64,000 bases of DNA from Symbiodinium natans. Lineage: Eukaryota; Sar; Dinophyceae; Suessiales; Symbiodiniaceae. This document shows positions 21,865 to 34,182 of this stretch, one piece after another (position 1 is the first letter of the stretch; each line of letters starts with the position of its first letter). Location of the stretch: the NCBI GenBank assembly GCA_905221605.1, contig CAJNDS010002170.1:310001-374000 (forward strand), read 5' to 3'. The notes under the pieces are model-generated. The model ran no database searches. It saw only the letters and a list, made by a program, of their open reading frames with translations, and was not told where the DNA came from. The position numbers and the translations under genes are program-made.

Positions 21865-23839
21865 ATGGCAGGTCACTTGGCAAGTCTCTCGGTTCGCCCG
21901 ATCTGGGAAACGCTGGGGCCCGTTCCAGTCCGCAAGCCGGTGGCTCCAGTGGTCGCCCTACGTGCACGGGTGGAGCGGGACAGGGTGGACAGGGTGGAGA
22001 CGAGGAAGCTGAGGAAGCCGAGGGCTCTCACAAGAATCGGGCAGGTGGTGGAGATCTCGCAGGGCGCCGCGTTGTTAGCATGGCCTTTCTTCATCCACAT
22101 GCTCTTCCAGCTCACCGACAAGCTCAACGCCCTCGATGGCCTCTTCGGACGGAACGTGACCTTGCGAGTTCTTGTTTTTGTGGGCTCCTCGATGTGGCTC
22201 ATGAAAACGGCGCTGGCCACGAACTTTCGGTTGACAAGCCGAGCTCTGAACAAAGTGCTTTCCCATGCCTTCGAAGCAGCAGGCCTCCAACCTTGGCTTG
22301 CTGAGAAGACCGCCGAATTCCTCATCTCCTTCATAACGCGGGTTTCCCGTGTCACTGTTGCGTTGGCTGCCCTGATGCCTGGAAAAAGTCAGCATGCGGT
22401 GACCCCACAGGTTTGGGGTTAGCTTAGTGACATCTGACATGGTCATGCCTGCTTGGGATCGGGTCACCCAGGAACTTCGGAGTTCGCGTGCTGCCCACAA
22501 CTTGGGCCCTGGACTTGGCAAGCTCCGAGACTAGGCGGTGAACTCCTGGTGTCAGCTGTTGTGTTGACTGATGACAGCACTGCCTGCGGTCGTCAAGGCT
22601 TGCTGCTCTTGCGCGAAAACTGCATGGCAACTTAGGATCCATATTTCCAGCTGCTGGATGCAAACAAAGATGGTACCCTCACGGCATCGGAGGTCTTCGC
22701 CTTTGTCTCTTGACTTGTCGCTGCTTTGAGACTCGTCCGGCCAAGAATCGCCCACCAACCTCAGCACCAGTAGCCTAGGACGCCGTAGTGCGCCTGGTTG
22801 AGCAGCCGATTCGGCAGCTCAGGTTTTCGACATCAGCAACCGCCTGTGGCGCGCATCGGTGACTTCGGTCATCGGGATCTGTCTGCTGCAGCTGAAGCAG
22901 CCGCCAGCCACCAAACTCGGCTGGTCTGAAGCAATGGAAGCGACTGGCCCGCTTGGCCGGCTTTCTAAGATTGCCTATGCCATGCAGAACCCTCGCAACG
23001 CCGAGCTGCGCATGCTGGCGAGGAGAGTGGCGCTCGGAAGCCGCCTCGTCAGCTGCACTATCATTGTGAGCCTCTTCGTGCTGCCCTGGGCCTACTTCTT
23101 CGGCCTCCGACCCCACCTGGTTTTTGCATTTGGTGGTGTTGGTGGCCTGGCCGTCGGCCTGGCAGCTCGAAGCTTTGTTGGAAATCTCATTGCAGGCCTC
23201 CTCATCCAGCTCAATCGCCCCTTTGTTGAAGGGGACGAGATTCAAGACACGAAGAACTTCCTGACGGGTGTGGTAGAGGAAATTGGTCCCATCAACACTC
23301 ACATCAACAGTCGGGAGGGTGTACTTGTACATGTGCCTAACCAGACTCTTTTGGACGATGTTGTTATCAACAAATCCATCAAAGACTTCCGGCCCATTGA
23401 AGAGTCCATCTATGTCGTCCCGTCTGCTTCCTACAGCCTGCCAGATCTTGTGGCCAGCCTCCAGTCGCTGCTGGATTCCCATCCGTCACTGATGCAAGAG
23501 GAGGATGTCAACCGCCTAATCAGGTTGCGGGGTGGCCGTGTCAAGTTGTTCCGACCTCTGGCCATGTTTGACAGCTATGGCGATCTTGGAGCCAAGCTGT
23601 TGATCTATGCCTTTGCGCGGGCCGCCTTGTCCCGACGGGAGTTCAAGGCACTGAAGAGCCAGGTCATGCTGTCTATCCATGAGCGTATCTCCGAACACGG
23701 TGCAGAGATTGGCCACCTGACCGGAGCGGTCCGTTCCGGCCGGCAAACCCACAACGCACGGAACTCGCAGATCCCACAGCCACAGCGGGGTAAGTATAGT
23801 AAGGGAGCGGGAGATCCAAACCCCGCTTCTCCTTCCTAG
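21865..23839 (+). CDS. MscS-family mechanosensitive ion channel with an EF-hand exon
   Basis: The first exon, in frame with an ATG at 21865, has membrane segments GAALLAWPFFIHMLFQL and LRVLVFVGSSMWLMKTAL. A small exon from 22636 encodes a canonical EF-hand, FQLLDANKDGTLTASEV, with calcium ligands at loop positions 1, 3, 5 and 12 (22657-22692). A third exon starts at 22823 and holds a membrane helix (LVSCTIIVSLFVLPWAYFFG), then the MscS pore-lining signature GVGGLAVGLAARSFVGNL and NRPFVEGDEIQD, followed by the beta and alpha/beta cytosolic region. A strong donor, GTAAGT, at 23790 suggests the coding sequence continues beyond the open frame that ends at 23839. Family role: tension-gated ion release. 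EF-hand MscS proteins are known from fission yeast internal membranes (Msy1/Msy2), so calcium control at an endomembrane is plausible. The exon chain and the start are inferred. Confidence 0.85.
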
Positions 23840-24221
23840 TGTCCTATAGTGTCCTACAGTGTCTGAAAGTATCCGACTTCTAAAGTGTCCCAGCGTAGAC
23901 TATGCTCTGGGCAGACCCGACATCTTGGCCAGACAGAAAAAGCAGTGCTCGATCCGTTCGAAAGGACCACATGGAGCGAAGTCTGAGAGAGCCTCGGTGG
24001 TGTGTCCGAGTGTAGCAATACCACCAGACTTAGAAATGCCACAGCAAGGCAGCAGGACGGCATGAGTCGGAGTGCATGAATGAACATGAATACCATCTCC
24101 ATACAAGCCTGAGCAGACGCGCTAAGCCTGGCCCTGGCACAAGCGAAAGTAAAGAGAATCTAGCCATCAAACCAGGGAGAGGGTACTGTAGAGTCTGAGA
24201 AGCGCCAGAAGCACCCTGGGG
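23840..24221. other. Spacer with a short tandem repeat
   Basis: 23838-23893 carries GTGTCC(T)A-type repeats of about 11 bp. The rest has no supported feature; it may be the next intron of the channel gene. Confidence 0.5.
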
Positions 24222-24224
24222 CAG

Positions 24225-27200
24225 GAGGTGCACAAGCGCTTGGCCACAATCGAGAGCACTGCGGCAACACATCGTGAGGAGAAATTGGGGAGGCTTGTTG
24301 TTTAGGAGGGAGAGGTTGCCACCATCAAACGGTGTGACCGTGAATTCCGGCCACTGGCCGAGTCTCCAGGGAGCGGCGATTGAGACCGTATGTTAGTAGT
24401 GGGCCATAGCCTTTTTGCGCTCATCTCAGTGCGAGATCAGACCAATATGTTTCATCTGAACTGTGAAAGAGGCAAAGGGTACACGTCGTGCGACACATCG
24501 TGAGGCGGCGGCTTCATGTTGGCAAATCTGTCCCCACCAACACCGCGCCAGGACTTGCACCAGAAGTTGGATGCGAACAAGAAGGCGACACATGAGACAC
24601 CAAAAGGGGTCTTTCAGAAGGTCCGTCTAGTTCGCTTTCCCGAGAGTGACTGGACTCCAGCCATCTCTAGCCGATTGCGTTGACATCTTCCGTGGCCCGC
24701 CTAGAGATGCCTGCAGGAAATGCAACGGCTGGTGGCTTCTCTGGAGGAGCCCGCAAGACGCCCATAGGGCTCTGAAGCTTCTCGTTGGGGCTTTGGCATT
24801 CAAAGCTATTGCATGAAGCCCCCCTTGCCAGCCTTACCAGCCTCGAGGAGAAGATCGACACTGCCGGGGGCGCACCAGGGGGCGATGATGTGAAGAAGGG
24901 GGCGGAAGCTCAGATCATGAAGAAGGCGGGGGGCGACGGAGGGCGGGGCTTGGGGCCCTTACAGGCTTTCGGGCGAAGATTTCGCAAAACGCGGGATGGT
25001 TAGGGCCCGGTCTGGATCTGAGGAAGTAGACTAAGAAGACCCTGGCGGGGTGTGCTCCTGAGAGTCGAAACCTTACGAGCTACGAGCCAGGTTGCGACCA
25101 GGCTCCAGGACTTCGAGTCGCAGATCACAAGTCAGCCGCGTGTCAAGGGAAGCTCGCAGATAAGGAGGGCCCCAAAAGAGACCCAAAGGTAGCAGAATCC
25201 CTCCTTCAGTGGGACAATTTGGTTTTCGGAACCTCCTCCTGCACCCCCCTTCCTCCGACCAGAAGAAACCAAAGTCAAAAAGGCTCTCCTCGGTGGCCAC
25301 GGACTTCGACAAGAAGCTCTCCCACGTGCATCGTTCCACCGGAGCCACGAAGCCCATTGACGGCGCAGGGGCTGGGGGGGATACTGGTCTCGACACCATG
25401 GCCGAGGCGGGCATGGCTGGATAGACATGCACTCGAAACTAGCAGTAAACGCAGTCGTTTGAAAGTCGGTCGTCAGCAGTTCACGTTGGGCATGGGACTG
25501 GGGCCTGGTTGATGGAGGACGTTGATCAGCTCAAGTTCGACGTGGGAGAGCTAAAGGACCTGCTTACCAACAGCAAGGGTGAGGTGAACCACATCCGCCG
25601 CATTGTCCTGGCCTGCGAGCGAGACATGGAAGACTTCACGGCCGCTGGAGCCTCAGAAAAGTTGCACCCCCGAGGGCGGGAGAGCTACAGCCTGCAGCCC
25701 CCCCCCCCCCCCCCCTTCCCCGAGCTTCCTCTGATTGCCTTGGCACCTCTCCAGCATACATGGTTCTTGTTGGTTCACAGGCGATGGATGCTGTCAATGT
25801 TGACCTTGACGAGATGCGCGCCCGCGTAGATGCAACCCACTCCATCATCACCAGCCGCCAGCGCGTGGAAGCCACCATGACAGCCGAGATCTCGACCATG
25901 CGTCTGGACATCGGCGACATCCAAGAAGCCCTCAAGAACCATGACTCCTGGATGGAGGATGTGTCCAACACCCTCCAGCAGATGCAGGAGAAGGAAGAGA
26001 ATTTGAGCGAGGACATGATCAGCCTCAAGAATGCCCAGCCCTCAGAAACTCTCGGAAGCGCCCTTTTGGGGATATGCCGTGCTTTTTTTTTGTGGCGTTT
26101 TGTTTCCAGCTCCAGCCTACTGTAGGAGCTCACAGCCAAGCTGGACACGAAAGTGGACAATGTGGCCTGGAAGGAGGCGGCCACTGGTATCCCCAGTGAT
26201 GGAGTGAATATCTGCCTCCCCTAGACTGTCAAGTCTGAACCAACACGAAACCAGCAACATGTGGCTGCAGAATGGGTGTAGGGATGTGTTGAATAACGTT
26301 GGCACAGCTTTTTTGCAACAGGACAGAGGGGTTCTCTTGCCAGGCCAACGACGACCTCGATGCGGCCATCAAGACCGTGCGCGACATGGTCTCTTCGCTC
26401 CGACTGGATGTGGACGCCCGCCGCCGCAAGGTGACCAGAAGTTCTCCTGAGGGAATGGGAATCGCGGAACAGCAGAGTGAAAATAGGACGAAGTAGGATT
26501 CGTGGGAGTGGTGCACAACTACGCCAGTGGACAGGTGGACGAGATCCTGGCCACAATCCGCCATGACATCACATCTGTGGAAACAAACCTGGAGGCAGTG
26601 TGTCGGAGTTAGTTCAGTCCCGGGGTCGGGTCCCAGATGTTACAGTGCTACCGTTTCAAAAGGAAGGTTCAGTTTGTGGCTCAAGCATCCTTGGTTCAGG
26701 AATCCAAGGCCAAGCTGGCGATGGACACCGACCATGTTTTGTGGCTGCAACTTTCTGGGATGTCGGGGCGGTCAGATGTCAAAGCGTGCTTCACTAGTGT
26801 CCGTATGGTACCCTTGTGGTGGGTGGTCCATTTGCAGGTCAAAGGCCCGAAGCAGGAGTCATCAGGTTTGCGGGGGCCCTCCACTGCTGCAAAGGCGATC
26901 AATGCGCTGAACGGCCGTATCGACTTCACGAACAAGGATCTCGCGGCAACCCAGGACCCGGCAACAAAATAGCTTTCGAAACAGCTTTCGCAGAAGATTT
27001 GGCAAAGGTTGTCGCTACACCACACGCGTCCACACACTGCACACCACGCAGGAGAGCCTTCACACCACCCAGAACTCCTTGAGCGACTGCTTCAACGAGG
27101 TGCAGACAATCTCTCTCTCCCCCCTCTCTCTCTCTCTCTGTGTCTGTCTCTCTCTCTCTCTCTCTCCTCTCCGGCCCGGCGGAGTTTTCCGGTTCCTTTC

Positions 27201-29991
27201 TTTGAGGTGGCAGTCGTTCGCAGCGACCTGGAGCGCAACGTGGCCGACACGGAGGCCAAAATGAATCGGTACGGATCGGGTCTCTATAGAACTATGGAGA
27301 CTAAGCAGGTAGTTACTAGTGATTTACACTCTCTGCTCTCTTCCGTTCTCCGAGAAGATGGGGACAGGCGCGGCTCAAGAACGACAGCCGCTCCAAGCAG
27401 CAGGAGGTGATGGAGAAGATTGGAGATGTGGAGCCTTGGCTGTAAACAGACCTTTTTCAAGCACCTGGCAAGGATGCACCTTGGAGCCTGTTGTGTTTTT
27501 GCTTTTTCCCTTCAAGGCGGACGGGAATCTTCGACTTGTAGCAAACTCCTCTCAAAGGATGTGGAAACGAAACGAACCCTTTGGACTTCGGAGCCCGTCT
27601 TGTCCGAGCCGTGAGAGTCGAAATCAATTGGCCACACCATGCCAAGACCCCCCTTGCTGGGCAGAACTTTCTTTACTTCAAGCGATGAGTCATGCCACGC
27701 GGATTGCACACAGCAAAATGGTGAGCACATGCCCACCTTAAAGGCCAAGGACTAGTGACTCGCGACTGAGAGTGCGAAGGAGCTTTCTGAAGCCCGGGTA
27801 CGCACGCTTGTTTGGCCAATGCTTCTGCTCAGCCTGCTCCCCGAGATCACGTGTAACTTGCCTTTGTATGAAGATCGGAAAAGGAAGGGAGCAGCGCGCA
27901 CCCAGATGCCTGCCATACTGTAAGCATCTGCTCCAGCATGAACAGCGCAGGGGGGCAGGGGGGGTGGGGGGTCCGGGGATAAGGCGGAACGTGATAAGGG
28001 CCCTGTATTCTGCTTATTGAGCACGGCGCTGGGTGTAAGTGCTCAGCGTGGGAGCCAGGCTCCAAAGCATTCGAACTAAAACTCGATTGCGATGGTGTTC
28101 GAGTGTTCGTCGTCGTCTTCTCATTTTCGAGGGCTCGTTGTGCTCTCATGTCAGTTTGTTTGCCAAGCCCAGGAGCAGCAGTCCGAGCTGCGCTCGGCGG
28201 AGTCCTCGCGTCGGCTGGGCGCCCTCGACCTGCGCAGCTCGACGAAGCCCTTTGAGTTGATGGCCCTGAGTTTCAGGGGCCTATAGACGGTTCATCACAT
28301 GAGACGCATCTCCTGTGGGGCCGGAAGATTGCGGGGGTGGCCAATTAAGGAGTGAAATCAAGGGGCGCTTGCAGAGACTAAGGCATGAGTGGCGTTCAGG
28401 GAGGCTTGGGAGAGCAGAAGCGTGACATCCTCAAGCTTCGTGAGGAGGCGCAGATGGATGTCACAGAGCCTCCCTGGTCGCTGTTTTGGGGACTTTGTCT
28501 TTGGTGAGGTGAACGGCCTGACCGTGAAGAGTGCCAGCCACGAGGTGGACATCCAAAAAGGATCAGATGTCTCTTGGCGAACTCTGGAGAGAAGATCTCC
28601 GCCCCTAGAGCACTGCACTGCGCTGTGCACTTCGTTTCCCATCAGAGGCAGTCAAGAAGATGGAGAAGCAGCGCAACTTGGATGGACAGAACTTCAAGGC
28701 CCAGTTGGATGCCATCCACGACGTGCTGGACACCAAGGCTGGGCAACTCGTTGGGAGAGCGCTTGTGTGCTGCACGTAGTACAGTTATAGGGCATCGCAG
28801 GTCAACGAGAAGCCCTTCGAGGATGTGAAGCACTGTGTGTCCTCCCTGACCAAAGGCCGGATGTTTGCTGGGGCTGTGGAGTTGGGGAGCCATTCCACGC
28901 TCGCTGTCTGACCTGCTGTATCCGCATGCTTTCGCCCAGGTGTCGTGAAGTTTGCACAGGTCGTGGGCGTTTTCCCTGGCCCACGCTTTGACGACGCCGA
29001 GGGCGGTGACGGAACCGAAGCAGACGTCGAACTTCTGGGATGGGAGGACGTCCACGTCATCCCCTGCGGACTCAGACTCCCAGCTTTAATTTTTCTGCTT
29101 CCAGGAGAGCGCGGAGACCCTGTCCTTCCGAGTGGACAAGGCCTCCGGCATCCCCCTCTTTGTCTTCGCTTGTCTGCGGGCTCTTTGAGGACTTTCTTGG
29201 GCGCGGGCATGGAGAACCAACCTGTCTAGGCCTGGCGCCAGCGCTGCTCCCAGCGCTTCCGCAACATCCTGGACATGATTGCCAAGAAGGCCCAGCTTGT
29301 GTTGCATGGCATTCCTTCTCAAGGTTTTGGGTCTCTTAAGACAAGCTGAGACCCCTGGAGGCGGACCATAGCGTCCTGCGTCTGCTTCAGATTTCGCAGC
29401 AACACATCGAGTCGCAACTGGAGCCCTGGGAGGGGGTGAGTGAGGGTTGCACATGGCGCGTGGCAGCCCTGAGCACATGGCTGGTGCTGATAATATGATG
29501 CGGTCGCTCGTACCACTCTGCTGGCTTGTGCTTTGGGTCAGGAGCGTGTGAAACACGAGCGCGAGCTGTGGAAGGAGGTCGTGGAGCGACGTCAGCAGCA
29601 GCCCCTCCAGTTGGCACTTTCCATGAAGGAGCAACTGGGCCGCACCGTACAAAGAACCACGGTCTTTGTGTCACCCGGGCATAAGAAGGCCGGAAAATGC
29701 GGTACCTGTAGAGGGCTAACAGTGATCCGAGGTCCAACCCTCCACTTCCGGCAGACGGAAGCCAAACTGCCCGGCCTCCCCGCTGAAGCGCCCGGAACCT
29801 GGTCCAACAGCCTCAACGCACGGCGAAGCTTTCGGACATGAAATGATGCCCCCTCCATGCGAGGTGCCGGGTTTCAGAGAACTGCCGAAGCCATGACTCT
29901 GAAGAAGGTGCGCAGCGCCCCTGAATTGCTGAAGCTTCCTACGAAGGACACTGTAGTTACCCTAGAACTGTATGAGCATGAGCATGACTGA
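24225..29991 (+). CDS. Large coiled-coil protein gene made of many small exons
   Basis: At least fifteen short heptad-rich pieces occur in order on the + strand. Examples: EVHKRLATIESTAATHREEK (24225), DLHQKLDANKKATHE (24552), LQEMQRLVASLEEPA (24711), VDQLKFDVGELKDLL (25519), MRLDIGDIQEALKNHDSWM (about 25898), DDLDAAIKTVRDMVSSLRLD (26350), VDEILATIRHDITSVETNLE (26535), VRSDLERNVADTEAKM (27211), MEKQRNLDGQNFKAQLDAI (28660) and RVKHERELWKEVVERRQQQP (29543). A possible last exon, MTLKKVRSAPELLKLPTKD (from 29893), reaches a stop at 29989-29991. I recognise no catalytic domain; a filament, basal-body or scaffold role would be typical but is a guess. Individual splice sites are not resolved, and this could be more than one gene. 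Confidence 0.55.
25697..25716. repeat. Poly-C/poly-G tract
   Basis: About 18 consecutive C in an intron of the coiled-coil gene. Similar C or G runs occur at 10058-10070, 32910-32928 and 42257-42270. Confidence 0.9.
27109..27172. repeat. (CT)n microsatellite
   Basis: Interrupted CTCTCT tract placed where a polypyrimidine-rich intron is expected between coil exons. Confidence 0.9.
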
Positions 29992-32440
29992 AGAGTGATG
30001 GGTCTACGTATGGGAACGTATGGAAGCTTTCCTTTTCCAGCGCACCCGCCGCAGCTCGGAAACCTTGATGGCGACTGAGCCAGAACTGAGCGTGCACTTT
30101 GCGCACCCTCCCTCCCTTCTCGCTCCTACTAGGTCAAACAGAATTGCAGAATTGCCTCGAACTGCAAGGCTGTTTTGGAATGGATCTTTACCAAGAGCAC
30201 ATACTATAGCCTCCCTTGATTCAGCTCCGACAAGTGTTGGATCTGGCACGCACCTTGGTGCGGCAGCCAGATGGTTTTTGTGGCCGGATAGCAAAGCCGT
30301 TTCAGCTGTGACCTGCTTCGGCCATAAGTCTGAACTGTCGCGAAGTTAGCTTTGTCCACCGCGTTCAGTGTCAGACACCCCTCTGGGAAGCGACAGTTGC
30401 ATTTCCAGCTTCCCCCGGGGTTGCAAAGAAACTTGGCTCTGGCAAAGTGCCAGGCCATGGATGCCAGGCTCCGCACGTAACTCCGCAGCAAAGCCATGTT
30501 GTCTTGAGCATTGTCGGGCCGTGTGCCCTCTCTCAGTGTTTTGCTACCATTGAGCCTGGCGCTTTGCAGCTCATGCTTCTGCAGCAAGCCCTTCATGTGC
30601 ATAGCTCACAATCACATACGTAGTGTACCCCGACCAATGCTCTCTCGACTTACGCTGCTGCCGCTTAGTTCTTTTTGGCAGATTCCTTGCCTTACCAGGG
30701 CAGCTTGCAGTAGGGACTGCGGCCACAAGTAGTTAAGACTCTGGGTGTTTCTCGGAATGTTGAAGCAGTTCTGCTGTGGGATGCCTCATGCGCTGGCGAA
30801 GTCAACGCTCACTGCCGCATCTTATGGCCCATCAGGGCCCCACGTTCATTCATTGCTCACGTCGACCTGAAGCCGCAATGAACAAAATGGCAACGGAGCC
30901 GGCCTGCTGTGCTCTGACTGGCCGGGATAGGTGGTTGCCAGTTAGACATCAAGGATCGTTGCGCGTGGCATCGTGCGAAGGCCCCCTCCTCCTCCTCCTC
31001 CCTTGCATGCCCAGGCCCTTGCAGGAAGCCAGCGCAGGGCTCGGTTGAAAGAAGGGATACCTGTGCATACCTGCTTCGAGTTTCTCCTTGCAACCTTTTA
31101 AGGCACAGCTGCCCCAAGATCCCGGAATCCCGCTTTCTCTGTGTCACGACCTGAAACCCAGGGCGCCCAAATGGCTGCGGCTGCGCTGCGAGGAGCCGCA
31201 CGGAGGCTTGGGATGCTCAAATGCCGTGCTGCAGCTAGGTCTGGCAGGTCAGCCCAAAGCAGCCCATGCTTTAGAGCTTTCGAGTGCTTCGCGTCGTCGC
31301 ATGGAGCGTCGTCGCGTGGAGCGTGCTGAAGGGGCTTGCACAAGTCGGTTCGAGTGTAGCACTCCACGCCACCGAAGCGCCATAAAGAGATCTAGGCGAG
31401 GTGCCCCCCCTATTTCAGTGCCCGTTTTGGTCGGGGGCGGTGCCTTGAGTGCAGGCATTGCCCCGCATGCCAAGGGGATACTGTGGGAGTTTGTGCAGCC
31501 AAAAGGGGATTAGCTGAACTTGCTTTTTCCCTTAGTCTTGCTGCCGGTGCGTGTGTGCGTGTTTGGTACGACCACCCCGCACCCCAAGCCCTGTCTCCGA
31601 GCCAATGCCCCCAGCTTAGTACCTTTGTGAGGGATCGCAAGGGGAAGAGTTTCTGTTCCTGTGAAGTGGGCTGTCTTGCCTAAGTGCCCAAATCCAACCC
31701 AAGCCGCCCGGCTTGGGGGGGCGGGCCCATGGAGGTTCGGGTGGCGTTTTTCCCAGCTCGGATTGAGGGGCTCGGAGCGTCGAACTCTTGCCGGATCTCT
31801 CCAATGACGCAAGCGGAGGGGGAGAGATGGCGGGAGGGAACGTTTCCGTTGGCCGGAGTGCACCCCAGGCCGTCCACTCACTCACTCACTCAGTGCCCGT
31901 TTTTGCGCCACATGCCGAATCAGTGTGGTGAATATGCACGTTTCGTATTCGAAGCCATGTGAAAGTGCCGCATAGTTCTTGCCGCGAGAGACATGGCTTC
32001 TCCGTGTGGCCAGGCGAGCGTTTGGTTCGGCGCCCCTTGCTTCTGGATTCAGTGTCTTGGCTGTTCGGACACGGAGATTTTCCTGAGAGGGAGGTCTGCG
32101 GCTCCTACCCACGAACAGTCCAGTGAACCGACAATGAGGGGGACAGCGTTTTCCCACATCTCTCAGGATGACAGCTTGGCAGATTTCTTGCAGAGGGTCG
32201 GGCCTTGCCTGGCACCAAGAGCCTCTCGTGTAGAATGTTCAGGTTGAGACCAGCAAAAGCCATAAAAGGCTTGTCGAGGCTAACAGATCAAGGCGGTGAT
32301 CTTTCGTGCGCAGACATATGGCGGCTACTGCAAATGCATTAAATCGATGCGCCGTGCTGACTTGTGGGGTCGTTTTGTGACTGCTGCCGGCTGTATGGCG
32401 GCGCGATGCTCAGGCTGTCTCTTCGCGGATATTTGGGCTA
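29992..32440. other. Stretch with no supported gene
   Basis: The longest + frame (31088-31513, no ATG at its start) has an Arg-rich middle, SSASRRRMERRRVERAEG, but no motif. Minus-strand frames at 31510-31885 overlap each other and look random. No repeats of note apart from small CTC runs near 30983. Confidence 0.4.
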
Positions 32441-32444
32441 GCGT

Positions 32445-33279
32445 GTGCTGCTTGGGTTGGCTGCTGGCTCATTCTCCTCCAAGTTGGAAAACCATTCCTT
32501 CAAGGTCGAGACTTTGGGCGTGAAGGCGCCGCCGGAGCTCCAGGCGGGGTGCACTCAACAGATCGCTTGTTGCAAACCCGTCTCTGAGCTCGTTCCCACG
32601 CGATGCACGCCAGCCCAGCAACAAGAGAGCCCTCTGAATATGCAGGTCGTAGCACAGTACTCGTTTGACACGGAGAGTTGTGCAGTCCGCCGCGCGAAGG
32701 TTCCAGAGACCGGCCCGGCCTTATTATTCCTGCACGATGGCGTGGTGCACTCAGCCAACAGTATCCCGACAAAGTCTTCCACTCGCAGCAGCAATCCTTT
32801 GTCACAAAGCCTTCACGTTGTTATGCGCAGTGGGTTGTGATGGGTCCTCGCTCGGCCGCAGAGGGCTTTCTGGCTCGTCTTGACCAAAGAAACAGGCTCG
32901 GCGCCGACTCCCCCCCCCCCCCTTTCCCCCAATGCTCGGCATTTTTCAGAATGGACAAACCAACTCCGCCGTGGACTTCACTGTCGGAGACAAGGCAAGG
33001 TATAGACTCGGTATAGGACGTATGGCGCACCTCTGCATTCTCCATGGAGATGTCGTCGTGGGCTTGTGACAGGTATGCATTTTGCCTGGCCGGCACTTTC
33101 AGGATTTTGCTGCCGGAGACTGGGCGAAGCAATTTGCCATTCTCGTGTGTAATGAGAGCAACGGTCCACAAGGGTACCAGATGCTACCATGCACATGGTT
33201 CATAGGAGATTCCGGCGTGGTATCCATGGTCGATCGCGACGCGCAGACGTGCCAGGTGCAATTCAGGGGTCCGGTGTGA
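32445..33279 (+). CDS. Candidate exons of an unknown gene
   Basis: Frames with coding character appear at about 32466-32690 (SSKLENHSFKVETLGVKAPP, then MQVVAQYSFDTESCAV), at about 32948-33004 (QNGQTNSAVDFTVGDKARYR) and at 33082-33279 (WAKQFAILVCNESNGPQGYQ, WFIGDSGVVSMVDRDAQTC). The last ends at TGA 33277-33279. The order and strand fit one gene interrupted by introns, one containing a poly-C run at 32910. I do not recognise the family. Confidence 0.35.
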
Positions 33280-33304
33280 AATCTCGTTTCGCCGGAAGCC
33301 TAAC

Positions 33305-33420
33305 TGGGGGTTTCCGAGAATAGGGGACCCCTAAGTTTTAAAATAGACCCCCAAATAGTATAGGATTCCCTTGAAATCACGACCCCAGTCAGGTACCCGT
33401 AATTGCGGAAACCCTCCAAC
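33305..33420 (+). repeat. Dispersed ~110-bp repeat, copy A
   Basis: Shares GGGACCCCTAA, TAGACCCCCAAATAGT, GACCCCA..AAGGTACC-type blocks and GGAAACCCTCCA in the same order with 61792-61900. It contains no frame. It ends just before the coding-looking exon at 33440, which suggests it lies in an intron. Confidence 0.85.
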
Positions 33421-33437
33421 TTGTTAACAGCCGCGAG

Positions 33438-33800
33438 GTCTACTTCGACCACCGGCTCGGTTCCGAAGCGCTGAGCGTCGCCTTCCGCCACCTCAGCCGG
33501 GAAGGAGGAAGCCGGAAGAGCACCCTGCAGCCTGCAGTGTGCCACGTTCGGTTGGGGCTAGTCTGTCTAGGAACTCTTCTGATTCCTGCAATTCCGAAAT
33601 CTAGGTTTCCTTCAATGGTTCATGACGGGTCGAGTCGCAGTCACAAGATGCCAAGATCCAAGTAAACGAACTGGGTGTTCCAGGCGGCGCCGGAAGCTCG
33701 CAGATGCGCTTGGAAGCCTTGGAAGCCTTGGAAGCCTTGGGCTTCGAGTCTCCCAAGAAGCTGGAGGCGTCCGAGGCCCATCAGGAGCGGGTTTGAAGGG
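33438..33800 (+). CDS. Candidate exons following the dispersed repeat
   Basis: After CGCGAG the frame reads VYFDHRLGSEALSVAFRHLS, REGGSRKSTLQPAV (33440-33560). Further on, about 33667-33798, comes LGVPGGAGSSQMRLEALEAL with a perfect nonanucleotide GGAAGCCTT triplet (33715-33742) and then GFESPKKLEASEAHQERV before a stop. Both look coding. They may be the 3' part of the gene at 32.4-33.3 kb. No domain is recognised. Confidence 0.35.
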
Positions 33801-34182
33801 CAGGATATGTTAGGATATTTTAGGCGCTGTTAGGCTCCTGAGCTCGAGGAGTTAGATGTCGCTCCGCTCCTGGGGAACGCCTTGGGCGCTGTGGCGAGCG
33901 CAGGATACTGGGAGGCAGGGAGGGGGCAAGACCAACGTGCAAGCCGCAGCGGTTGGAGCAGTGCTCTGCTCAAGGGCGCCTTGGCTCACCTTGGCGCATC
34001 TCCGGCGCCCGGCCCTGCAGGCCCGGTCTCGTTGGAAGTCAGCTGAGAGTGTTGTTCCAGATCATGCCTTGAATCCTATCACTCGCTATCGCTTCTCGTC
34101 CATCTTGCCTGTCAACCCGGTGCAGCGTCACCTCACAGCAACTTGCAGCTGGGTAGCCGTCTTGTTTCTGTCTGCGATTGCC

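Noticed and set aside
29086-29652. 188-codon minus-strand frame
   Set aside because: It is antisense to clear coiled-coil exons on the plus strand and has no motif of its own.
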